From Eggerthella sp. CAG:298 (lineage in GTDB: Bacteria > Actinomycetota > Coriobacteriia > Coriobacteriales > Eggerthellaceae), in assembly GCA_000435675.1 (NCBI GenBank), contig FR895150.1, forward strand, positions 69,019-77,469: a stretch of DNA of 8,451 nt, read 5' to 3'. The number at the start of each line of letters is the position of its first letter. The stretch's first letter is position 1. Below are positions 1 to 5,431 of this stretch, piece by piece. The notes beneath the pieces are model-generated. The model saw only the letters and a program-made list of their open reading frames with translations. It was not told the DNA's origin and did not search any database. A program made the translations under genes and the position numbers.

Positions 1-612
1 ACGTTCCTCAATCGCTGGTGGCGTCAGGTCTACGACTTGGTCGGCGAGGCTGGCGAAGACACGCTCTATCAAGCCGCAGGCAAGAAGAGCGCGAAGGAGC
101 TCGCTGAAGAGCTCAACCGTGAACGCCATCGTTTGGTGGGCAAGGTCGTTGAAGATATCGAACGTAACAATTTCAACACGGCGATCGCCGCCATCATGGA
201 GCTTTCGAATGCGGTAGGCAACTATCTACGTGCTGCTTCTGCTGAAGAGCGTGCGCAGGATGCTGAGCTTGCAGCTTTCGACCGCGAACTGGCTGATGTG
301 CTCGTGGAACTCATGGCTCCCTTCACGCCGCATTGGGCCGAAGAGCTTTGGCATACGCCGCTGGGGCACGACACTTCCGTGCACGAACAGCCTTGGCCAG
401 AATTCGATCTGGCGCTCGCGGCAGCTGATGAGGTCGAGCTTGCAGTTCAGATCAACGGCAAGGTAAAGACGCGCATTATGGTAGCTGCTGATGCGGCCGA
501 GGAAGCAATTCGCGAGACGGCGCTCGAGGCGGTTTCGAAAGCGACCGAGGGCAAGAACGTGGTGAAGGTGATCGTTATTCCCGATCGCCTCGTGAATATC
601 GTGGTGAAATAA
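1..612 (+). CDS. leuS: Leucyl-tRNA synthetase, C-terminal part (5' end outside window)
   Basis: This is the last 203 residues of leucyl-tRNA synthetase, the cytoplasmic enzyme that charges tRNA-Leu with leucine. The frame is open from base 1, so the catalytic, editing and KMSKS regions lie upstream of the window. What remains is the helical anticodon-binding domain, starting near a WWRQVYDLV segment and including APFTPHWAEELW, followed by the small C-terminal domain with VQINGKVKTRI and the ending KVIVIPDRLVNIVVK. Both are typical of bacterial LeuRS. The reading frame ends normally at TAA 610-612. The next gene starts 21 bases later with no terminator between, so the two are probably co-transcribed. 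The identification is firm; only the partial state is a limitation. Confidence 0.95.
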   Translation, partial: TFLNRWWRQVYDLVGEAGEDTLYQAAGKKSAKELAEELNRERHRLVGKVVEDIERNNFNTAIAAIMELSNAVGNYLRAASAEERAQDAELAAFDRELADVLVELMAPFTPHWAEELWHTPLGHDTSVHEQPWPEFDLALAAADEVELAVQINGKVKTRIMVAADAAEEAIRETALEAVSKATEGKNVVKVIVIPDRLVNIVVK

Positions 613-633
613 CCTTCGTTTGGCAGGATCGCG

Positions 634-1089
634 ATGATCATCGGGGTGGTTTCAGATATTCATGGGCGTTTGAGCAACGAAGCGTATGAAGCGCTTTCGG
701 GCAGCGACTACATTCTGTGCGCAGGGGATATCGAAAACCGCATGGTGCTTACTGAGCTCGAGACGATCGCTCCCGCCATTTGCGTGCGCGGCAATTGCGA
801 TCGCTACGATCTGGGTCCACGTGTGAAGCCGATCGCTTCGCCGCTTTTAGATGGGGTGCGCTTTCGTATGGTACATCGTCCAGAAGACATCGGCACGGTG
901 CCCGACGATGTACAGGTTGTTATTCATGGGCATACGCACGTTCCGCGTGAAGAATACGGTGCGAATGGGGTGCTGTTCCTGAATCCAGGGAGCCCATCGC
1001 GGCCGCGCGGCGGGAGTCGGAAGTCGGTCGCGCGCCTGTTCGTTGATAAAGGTACGGTCAAGTCGGTCGAGTTCATCGAACTCGATTAG
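634..1089 (+). CDS. YfcE/MJ0936-type metallophosphoesterase
   Basis: This is a 151-residue protein of the small calcineurin-like phosphoesterase family (Metallophos_2 type), normally cytoplasmic two-metal phosphodiesterases. The metal-site motifs occur in order: SDIHG (D8, H10), GDIE (D32), GNCD (N54), a histidine at H81 in MVHRPED, and HGHTHVPR (H98, H100, H102), followed by NPGSPSRPR. The length suits the family. The usual HGH block after GNCD is reduced here to a single H followed by RPED, so one metal-ligand region may differ from the textbook form. The ATG at 634 is preceded by AGGA five bases upstream. It lies directly behind leuS and is probably in the same operon, but no functional link is known to me. 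The physiological substrate cannot be told from sequence. Confidence 0.88.
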   Translation: MIIGVVSDIHGRLSNEAYEALSGSDYILCAGDIENRMVLTELETIAPAICVRGNCDRYDLGPRVKPIASPLLDGVRFRMVHRPEDIGTVPDDVQVVIHGHTHVPREEYGANGVLFLNPGSPSRPRGGSRKSVARLFVDKGTVKSVEFIELD

Positions 1090-1112
1090 ATGACAAACTG
1101 CCCGGTCGTTCG
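1089..1112 (+). repeat. Dispersed intergenic repeat, copy A (left end only)
   Basis: The left end of a repeat also present at 5082 and 7798. The shared core TGACAARCTRCCCGG followed by TCGTTCG begins at 1091, and the flanking GA extends the match to 1089. It differs from copy C at only one of the 22 core positions. It overlaps the TAG stop of the phosphoesterase gene by one base. The matching inverted right end (GTAGTTTGTCA in the other copies) is not found before the tRNA gene; the place where it would be expected is occupied by the tRNA promoter. This copy therefore looks truncated or eroded. A GGCTG at 1131 lies 18 bases after the core, close to the 17-base spacing in copy C. Confidence 0.6.
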
Positions 1113-1142
1113 TCACCACCGGCACCGCACGGCTGGAAGCAC

Positions 1143-1171
1143 TTGACCAGCTTTGGGTACAAAGATAGAAT
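1143..1171 (+). promoter_or_regulatory. Promoter of tRNA-Lys
   Basis: A -35 box TTGACC (1143-1148) and a -10 box TAGAAT (1166-1171) are separated by exactly 17 bases. Each matches the housekeeping sigma consensus at five of six positions. A start near 1178 would give a very short 5' leader before the mature tRNA at 1186. This is the best-looking promoter in the window. Confidence 0.75.
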
Positions 1172-1185
1172 ACTTTTTTGCATAT

Positions 1186-1261
1186 GCGCCGTTAGCTCAG
1201 TTGGTAGAGCAGGGGACTTTTAATCCCAAGGTCGCGGGTTCGACTCCCTCACGGCGCACCA
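1186..1261 (+). tRNA. tRNA-Lys (anticodon UUU)
   Basis: A complete 76-base tRNA gene with an encoded CCA. The acceptor stem is GCGCCGT paired with ACGGCGC, the discriminator base is A, the D arm is GCTC/GAGC, and the anticodon loop CTTTTAA (1217-1223) places TTT at 1219-1221. The T loop is TTCGACT. Two stem positions do not pair: 27-43 (G-A, at the base of the anticodon stem) and 50-64 (C-T, in the T stem). All other stems are intact, so it is probably functional. It has its own promoter and terminator and sits between the leuS segment and the ribosomal operon. Confidence 0.95.
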
Positions 1262-1273
1262 TTCAAACCTTCC

Positions 1274-1301
1274 AGTCTCGCACGCGCGAGACTTTCTTTT
1301 T
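1274..1301 (+). terminator. Rho-independent terminator after tRNA-Lys
   Basis: A perfect 8-bp stem, AGTCTCGC (1274-1281) with GCGAGACT (1286-1293), has a 4-base loop and is followed by TTCTTTTT. It ends the tRNA transcript and separates it from the ribosomal operon. Confidence 0.85.
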
Positions 1302-1398
1302 CTGAGAGCGCTGGCCTACGCAAAGCTTCACGAAAGAGCGCCGCCAACCACTCAAAGAAGAAATTGTGTAGAAATTATGGATTCATACTAAATTAGCC

Positions 1399-1490
1399 TA
1401 GAATTGAAAGGCTTGCACAGCGGTGCTGTGGCTTCGTGCGCAGTAAAACAGGGCAAGCACGATAGTGGTGATTTCGCTAAAGGAGCGATT
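1399..1490 (+). promoter_or_regulatory. Candidate promoter and foldable leader of infA
   Basis: TAGAAT (1399-1404), identical to the tRNA promoter's -10 box, is a candidate -10 element, but no convincing -35 box lies 16-18 bases upstream. A start near 1411 would give a leader of about 80 bases. That leader can pair GCTTGC (1411-1416) with GCAAGC (1453-1458), enclosing a hairpin ACAGC/GCTGT (1417-1421 with 1425-1429). The ribosome binding site AAAGGAG lies mostly in the loop of a second small hairpin, TCGCT (1474-1478) with AGCGA (1484-1488), just before the TTG start. The pairings are read directly from the sequence; any regulatory role is inference. The rest of 1302-1398 shows nothing recognisable. 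Confidence 0.35.
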
Positions 1491-1709
1491 TTGGCTAAAG
1501 AAGATGCTATTGAATTAGAAGGTACCGTTCTCGAAGCACTGCCGAACGCAATGTTTCGCGTAGAACTTGAAAACGGCCACAAGATTCTTGCTCATATCTC
1601 GGGGAAGATGCGTATGCACTACATCAAGATTCTTCCCGGCGACAAGGTTCAGGTCGAACTTTCCGTCTATGACCTCGACCGCGGTCGCATCACCTATCGC
1701 TATAAGTAA
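1491..1709 (+). CDS. infA: Translation initiation factor IF-1
   Basis: A 72-residue protein, the standard IF-1 length, which binds the 30S A site during initiation. The sequence is a single OB-fold: it begins (M)AKEDAIELEGTV, passes through LPNAMFRVELENGH and ISGKMRMHYIKILPGD, and ends RGRITYRYK, all hallmarks of bacterial IF-1. The start is TTG at 1491, with AAAGGAG five bases upstream. No ATG or GTG precedes the conserved AKED in a suitable place, and the frame's continuation back to another TTG at 1404 does not resemble IF-1. It is the first gene of the alpha operon here and is followed by rpmJ, the usual order. Confidence 0.96.
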   Translation: MAKEDAIELEGTVLEALPNAMFRVELENGHKILAHISGKMRMHYIKILPGDKVQVELSVYDLDRGRITYRYK

Positions 1710-1791
1710 TAAGACAAACTGCTTTCTACAAACTACCGTCTGCGGCTGGACGTGTTGATAAAGTGAACGCATAACCGAAAGGAATTGAATT

Positions 1792-1905
1792 ATGAAGGTA
1801 CGTCCTTCGGTCAAGAAAATGTGCGACAAGTGCAAAATCATTCGACGCCATGGCAAGGTGCTCGTTATCTGCGAGAATCCGCGTCATAAGCAGCGTCAAG
1901 GTTAA
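1792..1905 (+). CDS. rpmJ: 50S ribosomal protein L36
   Basis: A 37-residue protein starting MKVRPSVKKMCDKCK and ending NPRHKQRQG, the classic short L36. The four zinc ligands C11, C14, C27 and H32 are all present, so this is the zinc-binding form. It packs into the large subunit near the peptidyl-transferase region of 23S rRNA. GAAAGGA lies eight bases before the ATG. It sits between infA and rpsM as in most bacteria, and rpsM follows after 20 bases. Confidence 0.96.
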   Translation: MKVRPSVKKMCDKCKIIRRHGKVLVICENPRHKQRQG

Positions 1906-1925
1906 AAGAGAAGGGAATTTCATTC

Positions 1926-2297
1926 ATGGCACGTCTTGTTGGTGTCGACCTTCCTCGCGATAAGCGCATTGAAGTCGGCTTGACCTACATCTATGGCATT
2001 GGCCCTACCACCTCTAAGAAGATCCTCGCTGAAACGGGTGTAGACCCCGATATCCGCGTGCGCGATCTCACTGAGGACGATCTGGCCAAACTCCGTGACT
2101 ATATCACCGCAAACATCACCACTGAAGGCGATCTCCATCGTGAAGTTCGCCAGAACATCAACCGCCTTATGGAAATCGGTTGCTACCGTGGCCTGCGTCA
2201 CCGTCGTGGCCTGCCCGTTCGCGGTCAGCGCACCCACACGAATGCACGTACCCGCAAGGGTCCGCGTAAGCAAATCGGCGGCAAGAAGAATAAGTAG
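1926..2297 (+). CDS. rpsM: 30S ribosomal protein S13
   Basis: A 123-residue protein of the 30S head, which contacts the P-site tRNA and forms bridges to the large subunit. It begins MARLVGVDLPRDKRIEVGLT, contains the helix-hairpin-helix YIYGIGPTTSKKIL, and carries the conserved RGLRHRRGLPVRGQRTHTNA segment before a lysine-rich C-terminal tail ending GGKKNK. The length is typical. AGAAGGGAA precedes the ATG. The gap to rpmJ is only 20 bases, so there is no room for an E. coli-type S4-binding pseudoknot leader in the gap itself. rpsK follows after 11 bases. Confidence 0.97.
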   Translation: MARLVGVDLPRDKRIEVGLTYIYGIGPTTSKKILAETGVDPDIRVRDLTEDDLAKLRDYITANITTEGDLHREVRQNINRLMEIGCYRGLRHRRGLPVRGQRTHTNARTRKGPRKQIGGKKNK

Positions 2298-2308
2298 AGG
2301 TGTTGTAA

Positions 2309-2707
2309 GTGGCAGCTAAGAAAAACGTTCGCACCCGCATCAAGCGCTCCGAGCGCAAGAACATTGCTGTTGGTGCAGCTCATATCAAATCTACCTTTAA
2401 CAATACGATCATTTCGATCACCGATCCTCAGGGCAATGTGATCTCATGGCAGTCTGCTGGCACGGTCGGATTCAAGGGTTCTCGTAAATCCACTCCGTTC
2501 GCTGCTCAGATGGCAGCTGAAGCCGCTGCTAAGACCGCTATGGAGCATGGCCTCAAGAAGGTCTCCGTGTTCGTGAAGGGTCCGGGTTCTGGTCGTGAAA
2601 CCGCTATCCGTTCCCTCCAGGCAGCAGGCCTCGAAGTCGCCAGCATCCAGGATTGCACCCCCATCCCGCACAACGGTTGCCGTCAGCGCAAGCGTCGTCG
2701 CGTCTAA
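2309..2707 (+). CDS. rpsK: 30S ribosomal protein S11
   Basis: A 132-residue platform protein of the small subunit near the E site. The core GAAHIKSTFNNTIISITDPQG and the FVKGPGSGRETAIRSLQAAG region are diagnostic. The C-terminal PHNGCR (120-125) contains the Asn-Gly pair that is isomerised in E. coli S11. The usual PP after this is replaced by QR, giving a very basic ending QRKRRRV. The start is GTG at 2309. Its binding site GAGGTG overlaps the rpsM stop region, suggesting coupled translation. rpsD follows after 19 bases. Confidence 0.97.
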   Translation: MAAKKNVRTRIKRSERKNIAVGAAHIKSTFNNTIISITDPQGNVISWQSAGTVGFKGSRKSTPFAAQMAAEAAAKTAMEHGLKKVSVFVKGPGSGRETAIRSLQAAGLEVASIQDCTPIPHNGCRQRKRRRV

Positions 2708-2726
2708 ATGAAAGGATCAGTTAATC

Positions 2727-3329
2727 ATGGCTATTAATAGAACTCCGGTTCTCAAACGTTGCCGTCAACTGGGCTTGGATCCTATCGTTCTCGGCTACAC
2801 CGGCAAAAGCAAATCAAGCTCCATCCGTCAGCCTAAGCGCCGCCGCAAGGAAAGCGAATACGGCATGCAGCTGCGCGAGAAGCAGAAGGCAAAGTTTGTC
2901 TATGGCGTTCTCGAGAAGCAGTTCCATGGCTACTTCGATCGCGCTAAGTCCATGCCCGGCATCACCGGTGCTAACCTGATGCAGATCTTGGAGTCCCGCC
3001 TCGACAACGTCGTCTTCCGCCTTGGTTTCGCAAAGACCCGTAAGGAAGCTCGCCAGATCGTTACCCATGGTCACATCATGGTGAACGGCAAGCGCGTGGA
3101 CATCCCGTCCTATCGCGTGCGCCCGGGCGATCTTGTTTCGGTTCGTCCGAAGTCGAAGGAGCTTCTCGTCATCAAGAGCGCTCTCGTTTCCAACGAAGGC
3201 CGTCTCGTTCCTGCATGGCTTGAAGTTGACATTGAAAAGCTCCAGGGCAGCGTTCTTTCGCTCCCCGAGCGTGATCAGATCGATCTTGACATTCACGAAC
3301 AGCTTATCGTCGAACTTTACTCGAAGTAA
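2727..3329 (+). CDS. rpsD: 30S ribosomal protein S4
   Basis: A 200-residue primary 16S rRNA-binding protein that nucleates assembly of the 30S body. The N-terminal domain includes KRRRKESEYGMQLREKQKAK, and the S4 RNA-binding domain covers roughly residues 91-150 (SRLDNVVFRLGFAKTRKEAR to VRPGDLV). The zinc-binding cysteines seen in many S4 proteins are reduced to a single C12, so this is a zinc-independent form. AAAGGA precedes the ATG. In some bacteria S4 represses the alpha operon by binding mRNA; no such element is obvious here. rpoA follows after 37 bases, the classic arrangement. Confidence 0.97.
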   Translation: MAINRTPVLKRCRQLGLDPIVLGYTGKSKSSSIRQPKRRRKESEYGMQLREKQKAKFVYGVLEKQFHGYFDRAKSMPGITGANLMQILESRLDNVVFRLGFAKTRKEARQIVTHGHIMVNGKRVDIPSYRVRPGDLVSVRPKSKELLVIKSALVSNEGRLVPAWLEVDIEKLQGSVLSLPERDQIDLDIHEQLIVELYSK

Positions 3330-3366
3330 TTAACGCTATTGCGGTTTTTAAGGAGGCTTATACGGT

Positions 3367-4317
3367 ATGACAGAGTTCATGAGGCCGACAGTTACAACAG
3401 AAGAGGTTAACGATCTCGTTGCTCGCTTCATTGTTGAGCCGCTTGAGCGTGGCTATGGATACACCTTGGGCAATTGCATGCGTCGCGTTCTGCTCTCTTC
3501 CTTGGATGGTGCGAAACCTACCGCTATCCAGATCGAGGGCGTTCAGCACGAATTCACCACTGCCGAGGGAATCATCGAAGACATCACTGATATTGTTCTG
3601 AATGTTAAAGGACTCGTTTTCAGCGCGCTTTCGAGCGATTACACGGAGGCAACTGCCCACGTGCACGCTGAAGGTCCTTGCACGGTTACCGGTGCAGATT
3701 TGGAAGTTCCGGCGGAATTCACCCTCATCAACCCCGAGCATGTGCTTGCTACGGTTGCTGATGGTGGCACGCTCGATATGACCATCCGCATCGGCGTTGG
3801 CAGAGGCTATGTCTCTGCAGAGCGTAACAAGCGCACCGAAGATCCGATCGGCATCATTCATGTCGACTCGCTGTTCTCGCCGGTTCGTCGCTGCACCATG
3901 AATGTAAGCGACACGCGCGTCGGTCAGCGCACCGACTGTGACAAACTCGTTCTCGAAGTTGAGACCGATGGTTCCACCAACCCGACCGAGGCGGTTTGCC
4001 GTGCGGCGAATATCATCAACCAGTACATGGGCGCATTCCTCTCGCTCGACGAGATCGAAGAGGATGAAGAGGGCGAGGTAGTTTCGATCTTCGCTCCGGA
4101 AAGCCAGGAGACCAATGCAGAGCTCGATAAGCAGATCGAGGATCTGGACCTTTCGGTTCGTTCTTACAACTGCTTGAAGCGTGCAGGTATCCACTCGGTT
4201 CGCCAGCTGGTTGAATATTCCGAGAACGACTTGCTCAACATTAGAAACTTCGGTGCGAAATCCATTGAAGAGGTTAAAGATAAGCTCATTTCGATGGATC
4301 TCAACTTGAAACTTTAG
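3367..4317 (+). CDS. rpoA: RNA polymerase alpha subunit
   Basis: A 316-residue alpha subunit, which dimerises to scaffold RNA polymerase assembly and contacts UP-element DNA and activators. The N-terminal domain has EPLERGYGYTLGNCMRRV with LLSS close behind (24-45), the dimer and core-assembly region, and the VRRCTMNV segment near 173. An acidic linker with EIEEDEEGE lies around 229-236. The C-terminal domain covers about 250-316, with LSVRSYNCLKRAGI carrying R265 and N268, the DNA-contact residues at the same numbers as in E. coli, and NFGAKS at 294-299. AAGGAGG lies about ten bases before the ATG. The stop is followed ten bases later by rplQ, so the pair is coupled. Confidence 0.98.
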   Translation: MTEFMRPTVTTEEVNDLVARFIVEPLERGYGYTLGNCMRRVLLSSLDGAKPTAIQIEGVQHEFTTAEGIIEDITDIVLNVKGLVFSALSSDYTEATAHVHAEGPCTVTGADLEVPAEFTLINPEHVLATVADGGTLDMTIRIGVGRGYVSAERNKRTEDPIGIIHVDSLFSPVRRCTMNVSDTRVGQRTDCDKLVLEVETDGSTNPTEAVCRAANIINQYMGAFLSLDEIEEDEEGEVVSIFAPESQETNAELDKQIEDLDLSVRSYNCLKRAGIHSVRQLVEYSENDLLNIRNFGAKSIEEVKDKLISMDLNLKL

Positions 4318-4327
4318 GAGATAGAAG

Positions 4328-5011
4328 ATGAGACACAACAAGAAAGGTCGTAAGCTTGGCACCAGCTCTGGCCACACCAAGGCTATGAAGAAGAGCTTGG
4401 TTGGTGCTTTGTTCACCAACGACCGTATCAAGACGGTCGAGGCTCGTGCTAAAGAGATTCGTCCTGATGTCGATAAGATCATCACCTGGGCAAAGAAGGG
4501 CGACCTGCATTCTCGTCGTCTTGCCATCGCGGCGCTGGGTGATAAGGAACTGGTTCGCGAGGTCTTCGAGAAAGTCGAGCAGGGTCAGTTCGGTGACCGT
4601 CAGGGTGGCTACACGCGCATCCTGAAGCTGGGTAACCGCAAGGGCGATAACGCCCCCATGGTTATCATGGAGCTCGTGACCGAGCCTGTTGGCAAGAAGA
4701 AGAAAGCCAAGAAGGACGAGGCAAAGGCCGATAAGAAAGCTGCGCCTAAGAAGACCACCAAGAAGGCAGCTGCTAAGAAGGAAGAGAAGCCCAAGGTAGC
4801 TGAAGATGTGGTCGAGGAGCTTTCCGAGGATCAGGCAAAGGCTATCGAGGCTGAAGCTGAAGCAACCGAAAAGGCCGAGGCAAAAGAGGCCAAGGAAGAA
4901 GCTGCTGTTGAGGAGGCTCAGGAAGAGCTTGCCGAGAAGGCAGAAGAAGCTGCGGCGAAGGATGCTGAGGCAGCTGAAGCCGAGAAGGCTGAAAAGGAAA
5001 AGCCTGAGTAA
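4328..5011 (+). CDS. rplQ: 50S ribosomal protein L17 with long charged C-terminal tail
   Basis: Residues 1-120 are a complete L17, a large-subunit protein near the tunnel exit: MRHNKKGRKLGTSSGHTKAM, ALFTNDRIKTVEARAKE, and GYTRILKLGNRKGDNAPM before VIMELV. Ordinary L17 ends here. This protein continues to 227 residues. The added tail splits into a lysine-rich block (about 122-156, with 17 lysines and AAPKKTTKKAAAKK repeats recalling histone H1 tails) and an acidic block (157-227, 28 Glu or Asp against 9 Lys, rich in Ala and likely helical). Tails on L17 are known in Actinobacteria. The frame is open and ends shortly before a strong terminator, so the tail is real coding sequence. It is the last gene of the operon. 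Confidence 0.96.
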   Translation: MRHNKKGRKLGTSSGHTKAMKKSLVGALFTNDRIKTVEARAKEIRPDVDKIITWAKKGDLHSRRLAIAALGDKELVREVFEKVEQGQFGDRQGGYTRILKLGNRKGDNAPMVIMELVTEPVGKKKKAKKDEAKADKKAAPKKTTKKAAAKKEEKPKVAEDVVEELSEDQAKAIEAEAEATEKAEAKEAKEEAAVEEAQEELAEKAEEAAAKDAEAAEAEKAEKEKPE

Positions 5012-5044
5012 TATTCGGCAGTTTGCTTTCAACCCAAATGAAGC

Positions 5045-5070
5045 AAAGGCACCCTCCGGGGTGCCTTTTT
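5045..5070 (+). terminator. Rho-independent terminator of the alpha operon
   Basis: AAAGGCACC (5045-5053) pairs with GGTGCCTTT (5060-5068), with one further C-G pair closing a TCCG loop, and the stem runs into a T tract ending at 5070. It lies 33 bases after the rplQ stop. Confidence 0.88.
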
Positions 5071-5081
5071 CATGTTCGGGA

Positions 5082-5168
5082 GGTGACAAGCTACCCGGTC
5101 GTTCGGCTGTACTAGGGGATGCTGAAGAGTTTGAGACAAGGTGAAAAATGCCCGAGTAGTTTGTCATC
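5082..5168. repeat. Dispersed intergenic repeat, copy B (complete, inverted ends)
   Basis: An 87-bp element. Its left arm GGTGACAAGCTACCCGG (5082-5098) pairs with the right arm CCGAGTAGTTTGTCATC (5152-5168) over 17 positions, with one mismatch (5095-5155) and two G-T wobbles. Directly inside the left arm is TCGTTCG, which is conserved in all three copies and absent from the right arm, so the element has a direction. The 53-base middle is not similar to copy C apart from a TAGGGG. It sits just after the alpha-operon terminator. No target-site duplication is visible and it encodes nothing. It could be a miniature inverted-repeat transposable element or a REP-like structural repeat. Confidence 0.75.
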
Positions 5169-5431
5169 TGGACCTTATAGAACAAAATGACCCGTGAGCA
5201 GTGTTCCGAGGTAAAACCTGTTATCATAGCTTTTACCACAACCGTAAGTGTTCGCTTACGTACAACATAATAAATAAGCGCTATTTCAAAACCGTAAGAG
5301 GAGAGCATCTGTCAATAAGGTTTTGTTTAGCGCTCTTGTGCTTGCGATCCTTACGGTTGTGGTGACTGTGGCGGATGCTTTCCTTTTTGTTCCTCTGCAG
5401 TGAAGACAGTCCGAATTGTAGAGGAGAAGCT
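5169..5431 (+). other. Non-coding stretch with inverted repeats, upstream of the 403-residue protein gene
   Basis: With the terminator and repeat B, this completes a 420-base gap between genes. ACCACAACCGTAAG (5235-5248) recurs as its exact reverse complement at 5350-5363. ACCGTAAG occurs again at 5291-5298, and CGTAAG (5243-5248) also pairs with CTTACG (5255-5260) as a local hairpin. A candidate extended -10 box, TG-T-TATCAT (5219-5227), lacks a good -35 box; if used, the leader would carry all these repeats and could form a long-range stem enclosing the small ORF at 5311. GAGGAG at 5421-5426 is the ribosome binding site of the next gene. Confidence 0.5.
5311..5403 (+). pseudogene. Possible small membrane-peptide ORF lacking a normal start codon
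   Basis: A good ribosome binding site, AGAGGAG (about 5297-5303), is followed after seven bases by GTC AAT AAG and then an open frame ending at TGA 5401-5403. The 30 codons would give VNKVLFSALVLAILTVVV followed by TVADAFLFVPLQ, a basic start and then a long hydrophobic stretch, like a small single-helix membrane peptide or a signal sequence. The codon at the expected start position is GTC, which is not a normal initiator, and no in-frame ATG, GTG or TTG lies between the binding site and it. Either a start codon has been lost (GTG to GTC), an unusual start is used, or the similarity to a gene is accidental. Confidence 0.25.

Noticed and set aside
1159..1171. GGGTACAAAGATA as a degraded right end of repeat copy A
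   Set aside because: Only the first five bases and a few scattered later positions match GGGTAGTTTGTCA, and the sequence is better explained as tRNA promoter.
1404..1490. A longer IF-1 start at the TTG at 1404
   Set aside because: The 29 extra residues do not resemble IF-1, and this region is better explained as leader RNA.
1712..1740. Two ACAAACT motifs between infA and rpmJ, the second reading ACAAACTACCGTC, like the repeat family
   Set aside because: The match to the repeat core is short, lacks TCGTTCG and has no inverted right end, so it may be chance or an eroded copy; too weak to call.
2814..3296. 160-codon minus-strand frame opposite rpsD
   Set aside because: A shadow of the conserved S4 gene, with no ribosome site or family similarity.
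3939..3952. GACAAACTCGTTCT within rpoA as a further repeat copy
   Set aside because: It encodes the conserved DKLVLEVET segment of the alpha subunit and lacks the CCCGG core.
3358..4527. 389-codon open frame on the minus strand opposite rpoA and rplQ
   Set aside because: It lies entirely across two certain genes, its product matches no family I know, and it arises from the codon bias of the plus-strand genes.
4301..5308. 335-codon minus-strand frame opposite rplQ and the following gap
   Set aside because: Its leucine- and phenylalanine-rich middle is the reverse reading of the lysine- and glutamate-rich L17 tail, and it runs through the terminator and repeat B.
5375..5431. An upstream ATG extending the 403-residue protein by 19 residues
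   Set aside because: It has no good ribosome binding site, while the ATG at 5432 has GAGGAG at proper spacing, and the extension differs in composition from what follows.
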